Shown here one piece after another: positions 21,501-30,604 of a stretch of 47,184 nt of DNA; the stretch's first letter is position 1, and each line of letters begins with the position of its first letter. The stretch is from a virus. The notes beneath the pieces are model-generated. The model worked only from the letters and a program-made list of their open reading frames with translations. It had not been told where the DNA came from and did not search any database. The position numbers and the translations under genes were made by a program. Location: positions 1-47,184 of IMG/VR virus record IMGVR_UViG_3300015360_000069. One strand, written 5' to 3'.

Positions 21501-24500
21501 CGATGCAGGAGCACCGGCGAGAGCAGCGCCTGGTCGGCGTCCCACTCCTCCACGCCCTTCAACTTCGTGCTGCGTCCGCGGCTGTCGCTCTCCCCCTTGA
21601 ACTGGTACTCCTTCGGGGAAACCTTGATGTCCTCGGGCGCGATGCGCTCGTAGTCAGTCGCGCTGGTCTTCGGCGTCGCGGATGGCTCGATACCGGCGTT
21701 GGGCGTCGCGCCGCCTGGCGAGTTCGGCGTCTCGGGCGTCGAAGTCGTCGAGGGCTTGGAATCGGTCGAACCACTCATCGGCGGGTTCGACGTGGTCGCT
21801 GCGTCGGGCGCGTCCGCGGAGGGCCTCGAGGGCGCCTCCGCTTGGGGAGGGTTTGCCGGCGGCACCTCCGGGTCGCTCGAGGGGCGCAGCTCCATGTCGC
21901 CACGCATGCCCGATGCCTTGGGCGCGTTCCACACGCGACGGCCGGCGTCGTTCTTGGTCTGCGTCCATCCCAGGTTGCGGAGGATGCCGCGGCGCGTGTC
22001 GCGCACAGCCGCGTCGGGGTCGAGGTCGCGGTCGAGCATCTCGCTCTTGTTCGCCTCGGGCACCCACTGGCCGCGCTCGGCGGTCGCGGCGGTCGCACGC
22101 TGTGAGCCGGCGTCGGCGACGATGCCACGCTGGGCGCTCTCCGTGCTCTCGCCGCGGAGGATGGCCTGCGCGGCGCCATCGACATCCTCGGGCGTGAGCT
22201 TGGACCCAGCCGGGATCTTGAAACTCCACTTCTGCTTCCACGGCAGGTAGCGGAAACCGTACTCGGTGAGCGCGGCGCGAATCGACTCGTGCGGGGCGCG
22301 CTCGAAGGTGACGTCCACGGCGTCGTTCTCGCCGAACTTCGTGCGCTCCACTCTGGGCGGCGTCGTCGGGCCCACGGCGGGTTCCTCGGGCGTCGCGGCT
22401 ACGGGCTCCGGTGCGTCCGCTACAACGGCTTCAGGCGGCTGTCCGGCCGCTGCCCTGGCCTCCGCCCTGGCCGTCGCCGCAGTCTCGCGCTCGGCCTTCT
22501 TGGCAGCGATGCCCGCGAGGCGCTCCTGCTCCTTCGCCTGCTTCGCGGCCACCTGGCTCTCGCGCACCTCGGCGAGTTCCTTCGACCAGGTCTTCGGCGT
22601 CTTGCCGCCGTTGGCCTTCACGACCTGGTACGTGCCGTCCGCCTTGCGGATGACCAGGTTCTTGTTCTTCCCCGGCTCCTGGCTGCGCCAGTCGTCGCCG
22701 AGCTTCGCGAACTTGCCGGCCTGGTTGATGGTGCCGGGCGTGTCGCCGTCGCCGAGCACGATGCCCTCGGCCTCGGGGATGCTCGCGGCTACTGCGGGCG
22801 CGGCGGGCGCGGGCGTCTCCGGTGCTGCGGCCACGGGAAGCGGCTCGGTGTCGAACAGCTCCTCCTTTCGCACGGGCGGCGTCGGGACGTCCTCGAGCAC
22901 GATGCGGTCAAGCTCGGAGGGCTCGGCGCCGTTGAGCACCGGCGGCTCAACTTCCGCTTTTGCGGTCGGCTTTGCGGTGGGCACCTTGCCGCCGTTGTCC
23001 TCCTGAATGGTGTAGCTGCCATCGGCGTTCCTGATGGCGAGCGTCTGCCCTTTCTGCGGATGCACGTCCACGCCGTCAACGCCGAGCACCGGCGTCTCGC
23101 GGCCGGCGCGGTCGAGCATCACGCGGGTCTGCCCTGCGGCCTTCAGGCTCCGGGCGCGGTTCATGGCCTCGGTGCTGGCGCCCGACTCGCCACTCGCGTT
23201 GTTCTGCGTCGTCGCGGCCTCGGGGTCGAGCAGCTCCACGACGGGGTCTTCGACGGGCGCGGGCGCCGCGGCGGCGTCCTGATCGTCGGCCTGGCGCAGC
23301 AGGGCCTCGAGTTCTTCGTCGCCGAAGGGTGCGGCCTCGTCGGAGGCAACAGCCAGCGGCGGGGTCGGGTCTGGTGCGAACGTCGTGCCGGGCTCGGCGA
23401 TGATGCCTGGCGCCGGCTGCATGTCCTCCTGCGGCGAGGCGAAGCGGGTCGTCTCCGAGTCCGCGCGCACCACGGGCACGTCGGGCGGCGGCGTCGCGCG
23501 CTCGGCCCGCACCTGGTTGAGCAGCTCCGCCATCAGCGGGTCGTCCATCGCGGACGGCGGTGCGATGGGCTGCGCGGCGCGCGGCGCGCTCGCGGACATC
23601 TCCGGGCTGAAGTCGGCGAACTGCTCGGGCGACATCCGAATCGGCTGCGGCTTGCCCTGGTAGAACACCTCGATGTTCTTGCCGTCGAAGCGGACGCGCT
23701 CGGGCGTGCCGAACAGCGGGTTGGACATGCCCTTCGCCAGCGCGGGCGGCACCGGCGCCTCGAACGGCTGCATGACCATCGGGCCCTCGGCCGCGGTTGG
23801 CGCAACAGGGTCCGGGAGGTTGTTGACGTCCTCCATCGCGGCGAAGAACTCGTCACGCGCGGGGTTGCTGATGCGCGCGTCGCGCTCGGGCGGCACGAAG
23901 GGCTCGGCGGTCTGCGCGGGCGGCGAGTCGGCGGCGAAACGGCCTCGAGGTAGCTCGGGCCCGGTGGGCGGCGGAGACGGGACCGGCAGCGGCGCGGGCG
24001 GGTTGGCGTCCAGCTCCGCCAGCATCTGCTCGAGCGACGGGCCGGCAGGCGGTGCCATGCGCGGCGCCGGCACGCCTGGCGGCTGCGCGGTCGGGTCGCC
24101 GGCCGGACCCTGGTACGGGTTGCTCGGGTCGAGGATGTCGGTGATGACGGGGCCCTGCCCTGGCGCGACCTGCGTGCCGAGCACCTCGGGCGGCGCCTGG
24201 GGCGGCAGTCTGCTTTCCGGCATCGCGAACGGATGCGCGGGCGGGTTGTTCTGCTCGAGCAGCTTCGGGCCCGTGGGCGCCTCGGGCGTCGCCGTGCGCT
24301 GCCGCGGCGCGGAGCCTCGCACGGAGCCGGGCCTGGTCCCGGGCGTCTCGTTGAACCAGGCGGAGCCCTGGTCGGCGAAGGCCTGGTCGGTTTCCGGTTG
24401 CCACGGCGCGGCGTCGGGCTGCTTGGGCCACGACGACACCGGGCCCTCGGCGGGCGTCGGGCGAGCCCGGAGGCCTGCACCTGTGACGGCGGATCCGGCG

Positions 24501-25225
24501 CGCTTGCCGAGCGCCAGCATCGCGCCGATTGGGGCGCCCATGCCGACACCGAGGCCGGCGTCCAGCATCAGGCCGTCACGGTCGAAGGCAGCGTCGATGT
24601 CGCCCGCGTCGAACGCGCGAGTGAATGCGCCCTGCGCCACGTTCGGCACGGCGCCCTCCACCGACCCAGCGAGCGCACCGACACCAGCGCGCGTCACCTT
24701 GCCGGCGAGCTTGGCGGCGAGCGAGGTCGCGGCAGAGGCCGGCGCGTCCTTCAGCATGCCCGTCAGCGGGTTCATGCTGGCGATTTTCCCGAACGCGGTC
24801 GAGGTCGCCACCTTGCCGATCGAGCGCGTCACGTCGCCGAGGGTCGAGCCACCTTGCGCGAGCGGCTTGCCGTCCAGGTGCGCGATGGCCTCGAGGCCCT
24901 GGGCGATGCCTTCGCCGATGCCGGCGCCCATGCCGGTGAAGCCGCTGGCAACGCGAATCGGCGTGGCGGCGGAGTCGGCGAGCGCGCCGACCACGCCGAC
25001 GTCGCTCTGCCACGCGCGCTTGAGTGGGTTCTGCTGCTGGCGAAGCTGACTCGCCTCGATGTCGGCCCTCGCGCGGCCGGTGGCATCGGGGTCGCTCGGC
25101 AGCGAGCCGGCGAAGTCCTTCGTGTCGGCGAGGAGCTGGTCCACGTCCCAGATGTCCTGGGGCGCGGTGGGCATCTTCGTCGGCCGATTCTTCAGGGCTC
25201 CGAGGGCGGTCAGCTTGGGTGGCAT
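18596..25225 (-). CDS. Giant ejected-type (polyvalent) virion protein with DdrB/ParB-like domain, 2209 aa
   Basis: By far the largest protein. The N-terminal third is alanine/glycine-rich with hydrophobic glycine stretches, then a long proline-rich linker (about residues 260-450). Two related short modules, N-A-D-G-S-Y-T-I-Q-E-D-N-G-G-K-V-P near 725 and K-A-D-G-T-Y-Q-V-V-K-A-N-G-G-K-T-P near 860, look like an internal repeat. Near 990 is Y-G-F-R-Y-L-P-W-K-Q-K-W, a small domain of a known repeat type. Around 1190-1500 is a ParB-like domain with V-V-D-G-H-Q-R-V-G-L near 1250, resembling the DdrB-ParB domain of P1-type antirestriction proteins. The rest is helical. The role inferred is ejection with DNA, protecting or modifying it. 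It starts directly after the upstream TAA. Confidence 0.7.
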   Translation of the reverse strand: MPPKLTALGALKNRPTKMPTAPQDIWDVDQLLADTKDFAGSLPSDPDATGRARADIEASQLRQQQNPLKRAWQSDVGVVGALADSAATPIRVASGFTGMGAGIGEGIAQGLEAIAHLDGKPLAQGGSTLGDVTRSIGKVATSTAFGKIASMNPLTGMLKDAPASAATSLAAKLAGKVTRAGVGALAGSVEGAVPNVAQGAFTRAFDAGDIDAAFDRDGLMLDAGLGVGMGAPIGAMLALGKRAGSAVTGAGLRARPTPAEGPVSSWPKQPDAAPWQPETDQAFADQGSAWFNETPGTRPGSVRGSAPRQRTATPEAPTGPKLLEQNNPPAHPFAMPESRLPPQAPPEVLGTQVAPGQGPVITDILDPSNPYQGPAGDPTAQPPGVPAPRMAPPAGPSLEQMLAELDANPPAPLPVPSPPPTGPELPRGRFAADSPPAQTAEPFVPPERDARISNPARDEFFAAMEDVNNLPDPVAPTAAEGPMVMQPFEAPVPPALAKGMSNPLFGTPERVRFDGKNIEVFYQGKPQPIRMSPEQFADFSPEMSASAPRAAQPIAPPSAMDDPLMAELLNQVRAERATPPPDVPVVRADSETTRFASPQEDMQPAPGIIAEPGTTFAPDPTPPLAVASDEAAPFGDEELEALLRQADDQDAAAAPAPVEDPVVELLDPEAATTQNNASGESGASTEAMNRARSLKAAGQTRVMLDRAGRETPVLGVDGVDVHPQKGQTLAIRNADGSYTIQEDNGGKVPTAKPTAKAEVEPPVLNGAEPSELDRIVLEDVPTPPVRKEELFDTEPLPVAAAPETPAPAAPAVAASIPEAEGIVLGDGDTPGTINQAGKFAKLGDDWRSQEPGKNKNLVIRKADGTYQVVKANGGKTPKTWSKELAEVRESQVAAKQAKEQERLAGIAAKKAERETAATARAEARAAAGQPPEAVVADAPEPVAATPEEPAVGPTTPPRVERTKFGENDAVDVTFERAPHESIRAALTEYGFRYLPWKQKWSFKIPAGSKLTPEDVDGAAQAILRGESTESAQRGIVADAGSQRATAATAERGQWVPEANKSEMLDRDLDPDAAVRDTRRGILRNLGWTQTKNDAGRRVWNAPKASGMRGDMELRPSSDPEVPPANPPQAEAPSRPSADAPDAATTSNPPMSGSTDSKPSTTSTPETPNSPGGATPNAGIEPSATPKTSATDYERIAPEDIKVSPKEYQFKGESDSRGRSTKLKGVEEWDADQALLSPVLLHRRLDGSVYVVDGHQRVGLAQDLKAAGKDVPDLNARVLNESEGVTVERARRQGALANMMHNTADPRDIARVLREGELTPSEQRRIGRIEKDAGEKFKQGRDIAKLSDKAFDYYIDSDLDPRFVRMVSAYRPELQEGLIQQLDRHKPRTNTEAEALLAQAAELRSGGVQTDMFGNTTVDDTFKELVAFKERVISSFRTNRRLFGKAGSAADTLESVGDTKIDRDAAGKVASAAGRAEELWSKFSNAQGSYTRTAIQEAFDDYKAGRISFGKASDRIAEALDADYTGRPPSGPGGGAGDVAGGVGRPDSGDEDLFQSGGLFGDTPSGGVNDPKAVALGRSEGALEDSADDVLERATKIVQRLFEDESGSLKLEGLGAGMEGLENLYKKNPAAVWSAVRTAGGAFYGAATSEEDEASFLDNMVLGAAAGYGAGKLPGLARALKGKAPTFAKALKETMETGRLLSRGEYNAVTQVRRAPSLDKDISGLAMKFWSPDKVVPDLWKHIEPIMEDIRNIDNGADTVFEARVARRAKLEEALTALDVDSRKSANKGHYRRMKYIDALHDELSNKPTWMERQVSEATSGKVSVKTIRQANAIATNAIYHNLLGWALDSGLANMTQALMNIPQIGVKSTVKGIVKAYTTAGRQELKFLNVARPMGHDEEKLFHPWVEKYLDLSQKPMSWSDSGNRRATWAGALDYAAKRGMSKEKAEDFARTLIGQTQGVAGELGSNPFHRNLGPLKVFTKYPTLWASMLEDVATHPDAKVKMRFLGMATGIVGASAISGVEWMNFFWPRMGGLPGPSIALDVIDHAVGAPDHDFEEHMEIGGTEDRVFPRYINKGAAILNRSGEARPIVGRKGQQLREVSEDEDLLSLFGIETTNRAETRKQESEMYEFAQESRRESGIDSRQARRKAGLAIAQDDNEAAGEAMRALSRRQQSDFLRDRKRSPLERARRQVPLSRRAEFDERFQQEER

Positions 25226-26164
25226 TTACCTGATGACTCCGTTGCGGAGGAGGATGTCCTCGGCCTGGGCTGGGTCGATCTCGTGCTGCTGGGCGAACGT
25301 CTGGATCTGGAGCGTGCGGATGTCGGGCTGACCTGGCTGCTGGCCCTGGGCCTGCGGCGGCGCGGTGCCGGGCGCCTGGCGCTGGTCGAAGCCGAGCGAG
25401 CCCATGATGCGCTGCGCCTGGGTCTCGTAGTTGCCGCGGGCCTCGGCGTCCGGGTCGCTCGCGGGCGTGCGGCCACCGAGCAGGCCCCACAGGCGCGTGA
25501 TGCCGGGGTTCTTCGCCGCGGTCGGCTGGCGCAGTCCGCCCTTCAGCCCCGCGATGGCCTCGAGCGCCTTGCTGCCGCCCGTGAGCCGGGATTCGGCGAT
25601 GTTGGCCTCGGCCTCGAGGCGGCCCTGCTCGGTGCGCGTCTTGGCGTCGGTGGCGGCGCGGAAGTAGTCGGCGTTCGCCTTCGCGATGCTCCCGGAGTTC
25701 TGGGAGTCGTAGAGGCGCTCCTTCGTGGCGATGTCGTCCTCGCGAACGCGCGTCACGTCCGGGTTGAAGTGGAGCCCGGCCTCGGCGCGCACCTTCAGCG
25801 CGTTCATCGAGTTGAGCACCCGCTGCTTGTGCATGCTGTCGGCCTCGAGCATGCGGCGGTCCACTTCGGCCATCTCGTTTTCGCGCTCGAACTCCTGCTC
25901 GAGCAGGCCGGTGCGCTGCGTGCGGCCGGCGGCGTCCATCGCGGTGCTGATGGCCTCTCGTCCGCTGGTGAAGCCGCGCTGCTGCACGCCGGCCAGTCCA
26001 GCGTCGCTCAGGCTCTGCACGCGGTTGGTGAGCATCGGCGTGACACCTCCGCCGGCCTCGACCGCGATGCCCTGCTCGTCCACGTTGATGGTGGGTTTCT
26101 TGCGCGCGTTCAGCGCGGCGATGCGGCTATTTCCGGTTGCGGTTGGGATCGTCCCTGCGAACAT
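25226..26164 (-). CDS. Putative internal virion protein, 312 aa
   Basis: ATG 26164 follows AAGGAGAAAAC. After a short N-terminal part, the chain is dominated by a charged alanine-rich helical region (A-N-A-D-Y-F-R-A-A-T-D-A-K-T-R-T-E and L-E-A-E-A-N-I-A-E-S) typical of podovirus internal or ejection proteins. It then has a low-complexity Q/P/A stretch near the C-terminus. It ends directly at the start of the giant protein. The role is inferred from position and composition. Confidence 0.6.
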   Translation of the reverse strand: MFAGTIPTATGNSRIAALNARKKPTINVDEQGIAVEAGGGVTPMLTNRVQSLSDAGLAGVQQRGFTSGREAISTAMDAAGRTQRTGLLEQEFERENEMAEVDRRMLEADSMHKQRVLNSMNALKVRAEAGLHFNPDVTRVREDDIATKERLYDSQNSGSIAKANADYFRAATDAKTRTEQGRLEAEANIAESRLTGGSKALEAIAGLKGGLRQPTAAKNPGITRLWGLLGGRTPASDPDAEARGNYETQAQRIMGSLGFDQRQAPGTAPPQAQGQQPGQPDIRTLQIQTFAQQHEIDPAQAEDILLRNGVIR

Positions 26165-26318
26165 CGGTTTTCTCCTTCCAACGAGATGCCGCGCCGCGGC
26201 TGGCCTGCTTGCGCGCTTCTTCTGGGGTCCACTGACGCGACGCACCCGACGCATGCCCGGCACGCCCCGCAGCGGAGGCATTGCCGGGGAGCGTGAAACC
26301 GGGCCGTCGCCGCGTCAT
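26127..26318 (-). CDS. Small basic protein, 63 aa
   Basis: ATG 26318 lies in an ATGA overlap with the upstream stop. The product is Arg/Ala/Gly-rich (M-T-R-R-R-P-G-F-T-L-P-G-N-A-S-A-A-G), with a W-T-P-E-E-A-R-K-Q-A-S-R motif and a basic tail. It overlaps the next gene by 38 bases. A DNA-binding or packaging accessory role would fit but is not shown. Confidence 0.5.
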   Translation of the reverse strand: MTRRRPGFTLPGNASAAGRAGHASGASRQWTPEEARKQASRGAASRWKEKTDVRRDDPNRNRK

Positions 26319-27055
26319 CGTCGGCCGGCGAGTGCGGTGAGGGCTGGAGGCTGCGCGGCCGGCGCGGGCATCGGCTGCTGCTGCGCGGCTTGCGCTTTGC
26401 GGCGCTGCTCGAGGAGCCATGCGTCGCCCTCGGTCTGCATGTGCTGCTGTTCGCGAATCTGCTGGGCCTCGCCGTCCGCGGCCTGCATCTGCTTCTGGTA
26501 CGCCTGGTGCTGCCCGTACTGCTGCTGGCCGAGGGAGCCCGCGAGCTGACGGACGCCCTGGCCGGACAGCGACGTGCCGCGGGAGCCGTACCCGCCGCCC
26601 TGCTGCATTGGCGTCGGTTTACCGAGGCTCATGTTGTTCGCGAGGGCCGACGCGCTGTGCATGTCCAGCGCTGTCGTGTTGTCGAAGTCGCCGTACGGGT
26701 TGTGGGCCTCGAGGGTGCCCACTTTCCGCATGGCCTGCGCCTTGATGTCACCGGAGGCCTGCGCGAGCGCCTGGCGCTCTTCCTCTTCCTGTAACTCCGC
26801 GTTGATGAGCAGTGACTCTGGCGCGTAGGGCTTCATGCCCGTGGTCTTCGCGCGCTCGCGCAGCGCCATCAGCGCGGCCTGGTTGCGCTTGTCCGTGGGC
26901 GAGGACTCCTGCCCTGCCCGCGGGCCGGCGCCGAACGTCCGCAGGCTGGACAGCGCGCGGTTCGCGCCGCGATTGACGAGGTCCTGCTGCTTCGTCGCCG
27001 CGCTCTTGCGCGGCTCGAAGGGCGTCGCCGAGTCGGGGAAGAAGTTGCGATTCAT
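26315..27055 (-). CDS. Putative internal virion protein, Q/A-rich, 246 aa
   Basis: ATG 27055 is in a TGATG overlap. Begins M-N-R-N-F-F-P-D-S-A-T-P-F-E-P-R. The middle is a charged helix (L-Q-E-E-E-E-R-Q-A-L-A-Q), then Gly/Gln-rich low complexity (Q-Q-G-G-G-Y-G-S-R-G and Q-Q-Q-Y-G-Q-H-Q-A-Y). No family was recognised. Its location between tail genes and the giant protein suggests a virion component. Confidence 0.55.
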   Translation of the reverse strand: MNRNFFPDSATPFEPRKSAATKQQDLVNRGANRALSSLRTFGAGPRAGQESSPTDKRNQAALMALRERAKTTGMKPYAPESLLINAELQEEEERQALAQASGDIKAQAMRKVGTLEAHNPYGDFDNTTALDMHSASALANNMSLGKPTPMQQGGGYGSRGTSLSGQGVRQLAGSLGQQQYGQHQAYQKQMQAADGEAQQIREQQHMQTEGDAWLLEQRRKAQAAQQQPMPAPAAQPPALTALAGRR

Positions 27056-27912
27056 CAGTACCTCGGCTGGAACATGCCGAACAGGCTCGGCACCATCGAC
27101 ATCAGCGGGTTCTGGTACGGGTTCAGGAGCGCGTTGTAGTCCTGCCCGCGCTGCTGCACCTGGCTCGAGAGGTCGCCCGAGCGCGTGCCGAGGTCCTGGC
27201 TGCGCTGCGTGATGCCGGCGCCGAGGTTGCGGTCGTCAATCTGGTCGTGGCGGTCGAGGCGGTCGATGGCCTGGTCGCGGACAACGTCGCCGAGGCCAGA
27301 GGCCGTGTTCGCCACCAGCTCGCGCGTGTCCTTGGCCTCGAGGCCCGAGCCGGCGCGTCCGCCCGCGGTGCTGCGGTCCTTCAGGGTCGAGAGCGCGGCG
27401 CCGCCAATCTTGCCGATGCGGTCCTTGGCGCGACCGAACGCTGCGGCCTCGGCCGGCTCGCGGTCAGCCATCGTGCTCGGCACTTCGCGCGGAGGCGCCG
27501 CGCCTGGCACCTCGCGGGCGAGCGGGTCCGCGGGTCCGCCCATCGTCCCGAAGCCCTTCATCATGCCGAGCAGCTTCATCATGTTCTGCATGGCGAGGTC
27601 GTTGAGGTTGGTCGGCGACCCTGCGTTCCACGTCGTGCCGCCACCGAAGCTGTTCTGCGTCGGCGAGTAGGGCGTCGCGTTGCCGGTCGGGTCCACGCCC
27701 CAGGTCGTGCCATTGGGCGCCACGCCGGGGATCGGCGCCTGGCCGGGCGTCAGGCCGAAGGCGCCCGGCGTCCCGACGCCGGGGTTGTACCCGCCATTGG
27801 TCGGCGCGGGCGCCGCGAACGGCGTGCTGGTGTTGGTCCCCGGCGTCGCCGGAGTCGGCGCGGGCCGGCCCATGCGCGGGATGAACTTGCCGGCGTTGTT
27901 GCTGACGGGCAT
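27055..27912 (-). CDS. Putative internal virion protein, Gly/Pro-rich, 285 aa
   Basis: ATG 27912. The N-terminal 100 residues are Pro/Gly/Thr/Asn-rich (G-Y-N-P-G-V-G-T-P-G-A-F-G), followed by a methionine-rich segment (Q-N-M-M-K-L-L-G-M-M-K-G-F-G). A helical region with R-D-Q-A-I-D-R-L-D-R-H-D follows, and the tail ends F-G-M-F-Q-P-R-Y. No family was recognised. Virion role inferred from neighbours. Confidence 0.55.
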   Translation of the reverse strand: MPVSNNAGKFIPRMGRPAPTPATPGTNTSTPFAAPAPTNGGYNPGVGTPGAFGLTPGQAPIPGVAPNGTTWGVDPTGNATPYSPTQNSFGGGTTWNAGSPTNLNDLAMQNMMKLLGMMKGFGTMGGPADPLAREVPGAAPPREVPSTMADREPAEAAAFGRAKDRIGKIGGAALSTLKDRSTAGGRAGSGLEAKDTRELVANTASGLGDVVRDQAIDRLDRHDQIDDRNLGAGITQRSQDLGTRSGDLSSQVQQRGQDYNALLNPYQNPLMSMVPSLFGMFQPRY

Positions 27913-27914
27913 GG

Positions 27915-28058
27915 CTACGACCTCCCCACCAGGAACGCGACGACCAGGAGGAGCAACGCGACGCCGTAGAACACGGTCGAACGCGCCGGAAACGCCAGCC
28001 CGCCAATCGCGAAACCACCAGAGAGCAGGAGCAGGATCAGGAACAGGGAGATAGGCAA
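27915..28058 (-). CDS. Small two-pass membrane protein (DUF3309-like), 47 aa
   Basis: TTG 28058 follows GAGGG. The chain M-P-I-S-L-F-L-I-L-L-L-L-S-G-G-F and V-F-Y-G-V-A-L-L-L-L-V-V-A-F-L gives two membrane helices joined by a short loop containing P-A-R-S. Size and pattern resemble the DUF3309 type of very short bacterial membrane proteins. Its role could be holin or tail-associated. The start is not certain, since a GTG lies further upstream. Confidence 0.55.
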   Translation of the reverse strand: MPISLFLILLLLSGGFAIGGLAFPARSTVFYGVALLLLVVAFLVGRS

Positions 28059-28098
28059 TGGGCCCTCGTTTCGTGTTGAAAGTACCACACCGGCTGTG

Positions 28099-30579
28099 TT
28101 AGGCCGACACCGCCGCGAAGTCGTCGACAAACACAGCGCCGGCCGTCCCGGTGCAGTCGACGACGACCTCAAGGACCGCATCCTCCTGGACCGCCGCCGA
28201 CGCACCCGTCAGCACTTCCCAGGTATCCGCGCCGACGCTCAGCGTGTCGAGCACTACGTCCTTGTCGATGCCCGCCGCCCCGTTGGCTTTCAGCACCAGT
28301 CGTGGCGCGGCGCCGGTGTACGCGGCGTTCTTCTGGACACTCACACTGAAGGTGCAGACCTGCCCGCTCGGCACCGCCGTGCCCATGCGCTGTGACTCGC
28401 ACCGGCGCCGCGCGTGCTCCGGCGTCATCTTGATCGAGGGGCTGGCGGCGCCCACGGTGGACGTTTCGAGCGTGGTCTGCCCGTAGCCGAAGTGCCGGAA
28501 GGTATTCACTGCCGTCACGTCGTCTCGCCGCTGAATCGCCAACGTCGATCCCGCCTCAAGCGCCGTCGTCGCGATCTCGGTGGCCGCGCCAAAGAGGCAG
28601 CCGGACACGAGCACGTGCTGCCGCTTGGTGGTGATGGACGGGTTCACGTCCACGGTGGCCGCGATGCGGTTGCCGGTGACCTGGGAGAACTCCACCCCGT
28701 GGACCACCACCCGCGTCGCGTCGTCCTCGCCGGCTGTGAGGTTGAGGTTGGCCGACGTCGTGAATCCGGTTTCCGACGCGAACACGCCGCCGTGGATGCG
28801 CACGTAGGAGTCATCGACCAGCATCCCGGCGCCGGCGTTGCCGTAGAATTCGCAGTCCTCGAAAAGCACGTCGTAACTGTTCACGACAATGGCGCCCTCA
28901 TTGCCATTGCGCCAGAACTTCGACCTCACCACGCGCGCATCTACGTGGTCCTGCGACAGAAAGAGCGCGGTCGCCGCTCCAGTGCCGTGTGAGTAGAACT
29001 CACAGTCGGTGATCTCCAGCGCCGCCAGCGGGCCTCCGAGGAATAGGCCGAGGCCGCACCCCGAGATGCGGGTCCGCGTAAGGGTGAGTGCCCCGCCACT
29101 TTGGAGCGTGATCGAACCCGCCGCGTTGTTCCGGCCAATCAACACGCAGTCGGTCAGCGCGAGCGTGTTGGTGGTGGCGCCAGCGTTGGAGATGAAGGCC
29201 CCCGCCGATGTCCCGCCCCAGTTCCAAGCGACACAGGACGCAAAGGTAAGGGTGGACGCCCCCAAGAAGACCGGCGCGAACACGTCGTCCTCGCAATCGA
29301 CGAACGCGCATCGCGAGAACGACAGCACCGACGCGAGGCCAACGTCGAACCCCACGCGCCCATTGAAGCCGTGGTAGCGGAAGGTTGCCCACTCAGCAGT
29401 GATCGTGGCGCCGCGCAGGTAGCCGTAGGTGGACGCCGTGGCGGTCACGTTGCGGATCGTGACAAGGCGCGAGAGATTGATCACGTCGGCCTGCGTCTCG
29501 AAGGCCGCGCTGCCCACGTGTAGATTGCTAAGGCCCGAGGCGAAGGCGAGGCTGGTTCCCGCGGCGTCCGCATTGAGATCGCGAGTCTCACCCTGCACGG
29601 CGTTGCGCTGCGTGGGCGCGATGGCGATTGCGTTGCCGGACTTCCATCCGGTCGTGTCGGCGACCGTGAGGCCCGTGGCCGCGATGGCGGCGTCGGCCGT
29701 GAGGCGCGTGGAGACGACGCCTGTCGCCCAAGGGTCGCTGCCGTAGATATTGACCGTGGAGTACCAGCAGTAGCCGAAGTCGGCATCAAGGGCGCAGTCG
29801 AACTCCAGCAAGAACGTGCTGGACGCCGGTAGGCGGGCGCCACTGGTCCCCAGCGACAGCAGGCCCTCTTGCCACACTTGCATGACACCAGAGAGGCGCA
29901 GGACGTAGTTGGTGGAGGCGGTCGTCTGGAGCGTCAACGTGCCGCCCTTGCTCACGCCGAGGCTGGCGAGAATCAGGCTTGCGCCCCCGTAGTCGGTCGA
30001 GGCGGTCCCGTTGTACGTGACGACGCGATCGGTCTTCGTGCCCGCGGCGGTCCACTGGCCGCCAATGAACATGGAGTCGCCGGCGGCGGGCGCACCGGTC
30101 GTCGTGGTGCGAAGGAGGCGTGACCAGTTTGCGCCCGTGCCGTCGCGGAACAGATTTACCTGCGTCGCGACAGAGGTGGTGGCCTGCAACGTGTAGGCGG
30201 TCGCCGCCACGAGCGTGACCGCACTCGTGAACTGGAAGAAGACCCATCCCAGGCTGCATCCCGAGAACGTGTTCGTCGGCGATTGGAGGTTGTTGGGGAT
30301 GTCGGCGACGTTGATCGTCACCGTCGTTCCAGCCACAGCGACGCCCGCGTTCGCGAGGCGCACTGACATCGTGCCGCTTGGGGACGAGGCGCGCGAGGCC
30401 ACCTTGACCGCGATCCCGTCGAGGACAATGGCCCCCGGCGTGAACGCGGCCGAGGAGACAAACGCCGTGGTCAGGACCGTGTTGGCGTTTTGCGCGTCGA
30501 GCAGGGCAGTGGCGTCACAGAGGCCCCAGGTCGCCGCGGCCGTCCAGTCCCCGTCCGCGCGGGCGTGGAGGTTCGCCAT
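28099..30579 (-). CDS. Tail-spike/tail-fibre protein with beta-helix and C-terminal jelly-roll-like domain, 826 aa
   Basis: ATG 30579 follows GAAAGGACTGAG. The central part (about residues 370-640) has repeated short strand-turn units (for example L-S-F-S-R-C-A-F-V-D-C, L-A-L-T-D-C-V-L-I-G, L-T-R-T-R-I-S-G-C and L-F-E-D-C-E-F-Y-G-N) typical of right-handed parallel beta-helices in phage tail spikes. The last about 120 residues resemble a carbohydrate-binding jelly-roll (F-S-V-S-V-Q-K-N-A-A-Y and V-L-E-V-V-V-D-C). It should bind, and may degrade, host surface polysaccharide. No catalytic pair could be identified by eye. Confidence 0.75.
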   Translation of the reverse strand: MANLHARADGDWTAAATWGLCDATALLDAQNANTVLTTAFVSSAAFTPGAIVLDGIAVKVASRASSPSGTMSVRLANAGVAVAGTTVTINVADIPNNLQSPTNTFSGCSLGWVFFQFTSAVTLVAATAYTLQATTSVATQVNLFRDGTGANWSRLLRTTTTGAPAAGDSMFIGGQWTAAGTKTDRVVTYNGTASTDYGGASLILASLGVSKGGTLTLQTTASTNYVLRLSGVMQVWQEGLLSLGTSGARLPASSTFLLEFDCALDADFGYCWYSTVNIYGSDPWATGVVSTRLTADAAIAATGLTVADTTGWKSGNAIAIAPTQRNAVQGETRDLNADAAGTSLAFASGLSNLHVGSAAFETQADVINLSRLVTIRNVTATASTYGYLRGATITAEWATFRYHGFNGRVGFDVGLASVLSFSRCAFVDCEDDVFAPVFLGASTLTFASCVAWNWGGTSAGAFISNAGATTNTLALTDCVLIGRNNAAGSITLQSGGALTLTRTRISGCGLGLFLGGPLAALEITDCEFYSHGTGAATALFLSQDHVDARVVRSKFWRNGNEGAIVVNSYDVLFEDCEFYGNAGAGMLVDDSYVRIHGGVFASETGFTTSANLNLTAGEDDATRVVVHGVEFSQVTGNRIAATVDVNPSITTKRQHVLVSGCLFGAATEIATTALEAGSTLAIQRRDDVTAVNTFRHFGYGQTTLETSTVGAASPSIKMTPEHARRRCESQRMGTAVPSGQVCTFSVSVQKNAAYTGAAPRLVLKANGAAGIDKDVVLDTLSVGADTWEVLTGASAAVQEDAVLEVVVDCTGTAGAVFVDDFAAVSA

Positions 30580-30604
30580 CTCAGTCCTTTCGTGTCCCGT
30601 CGAT

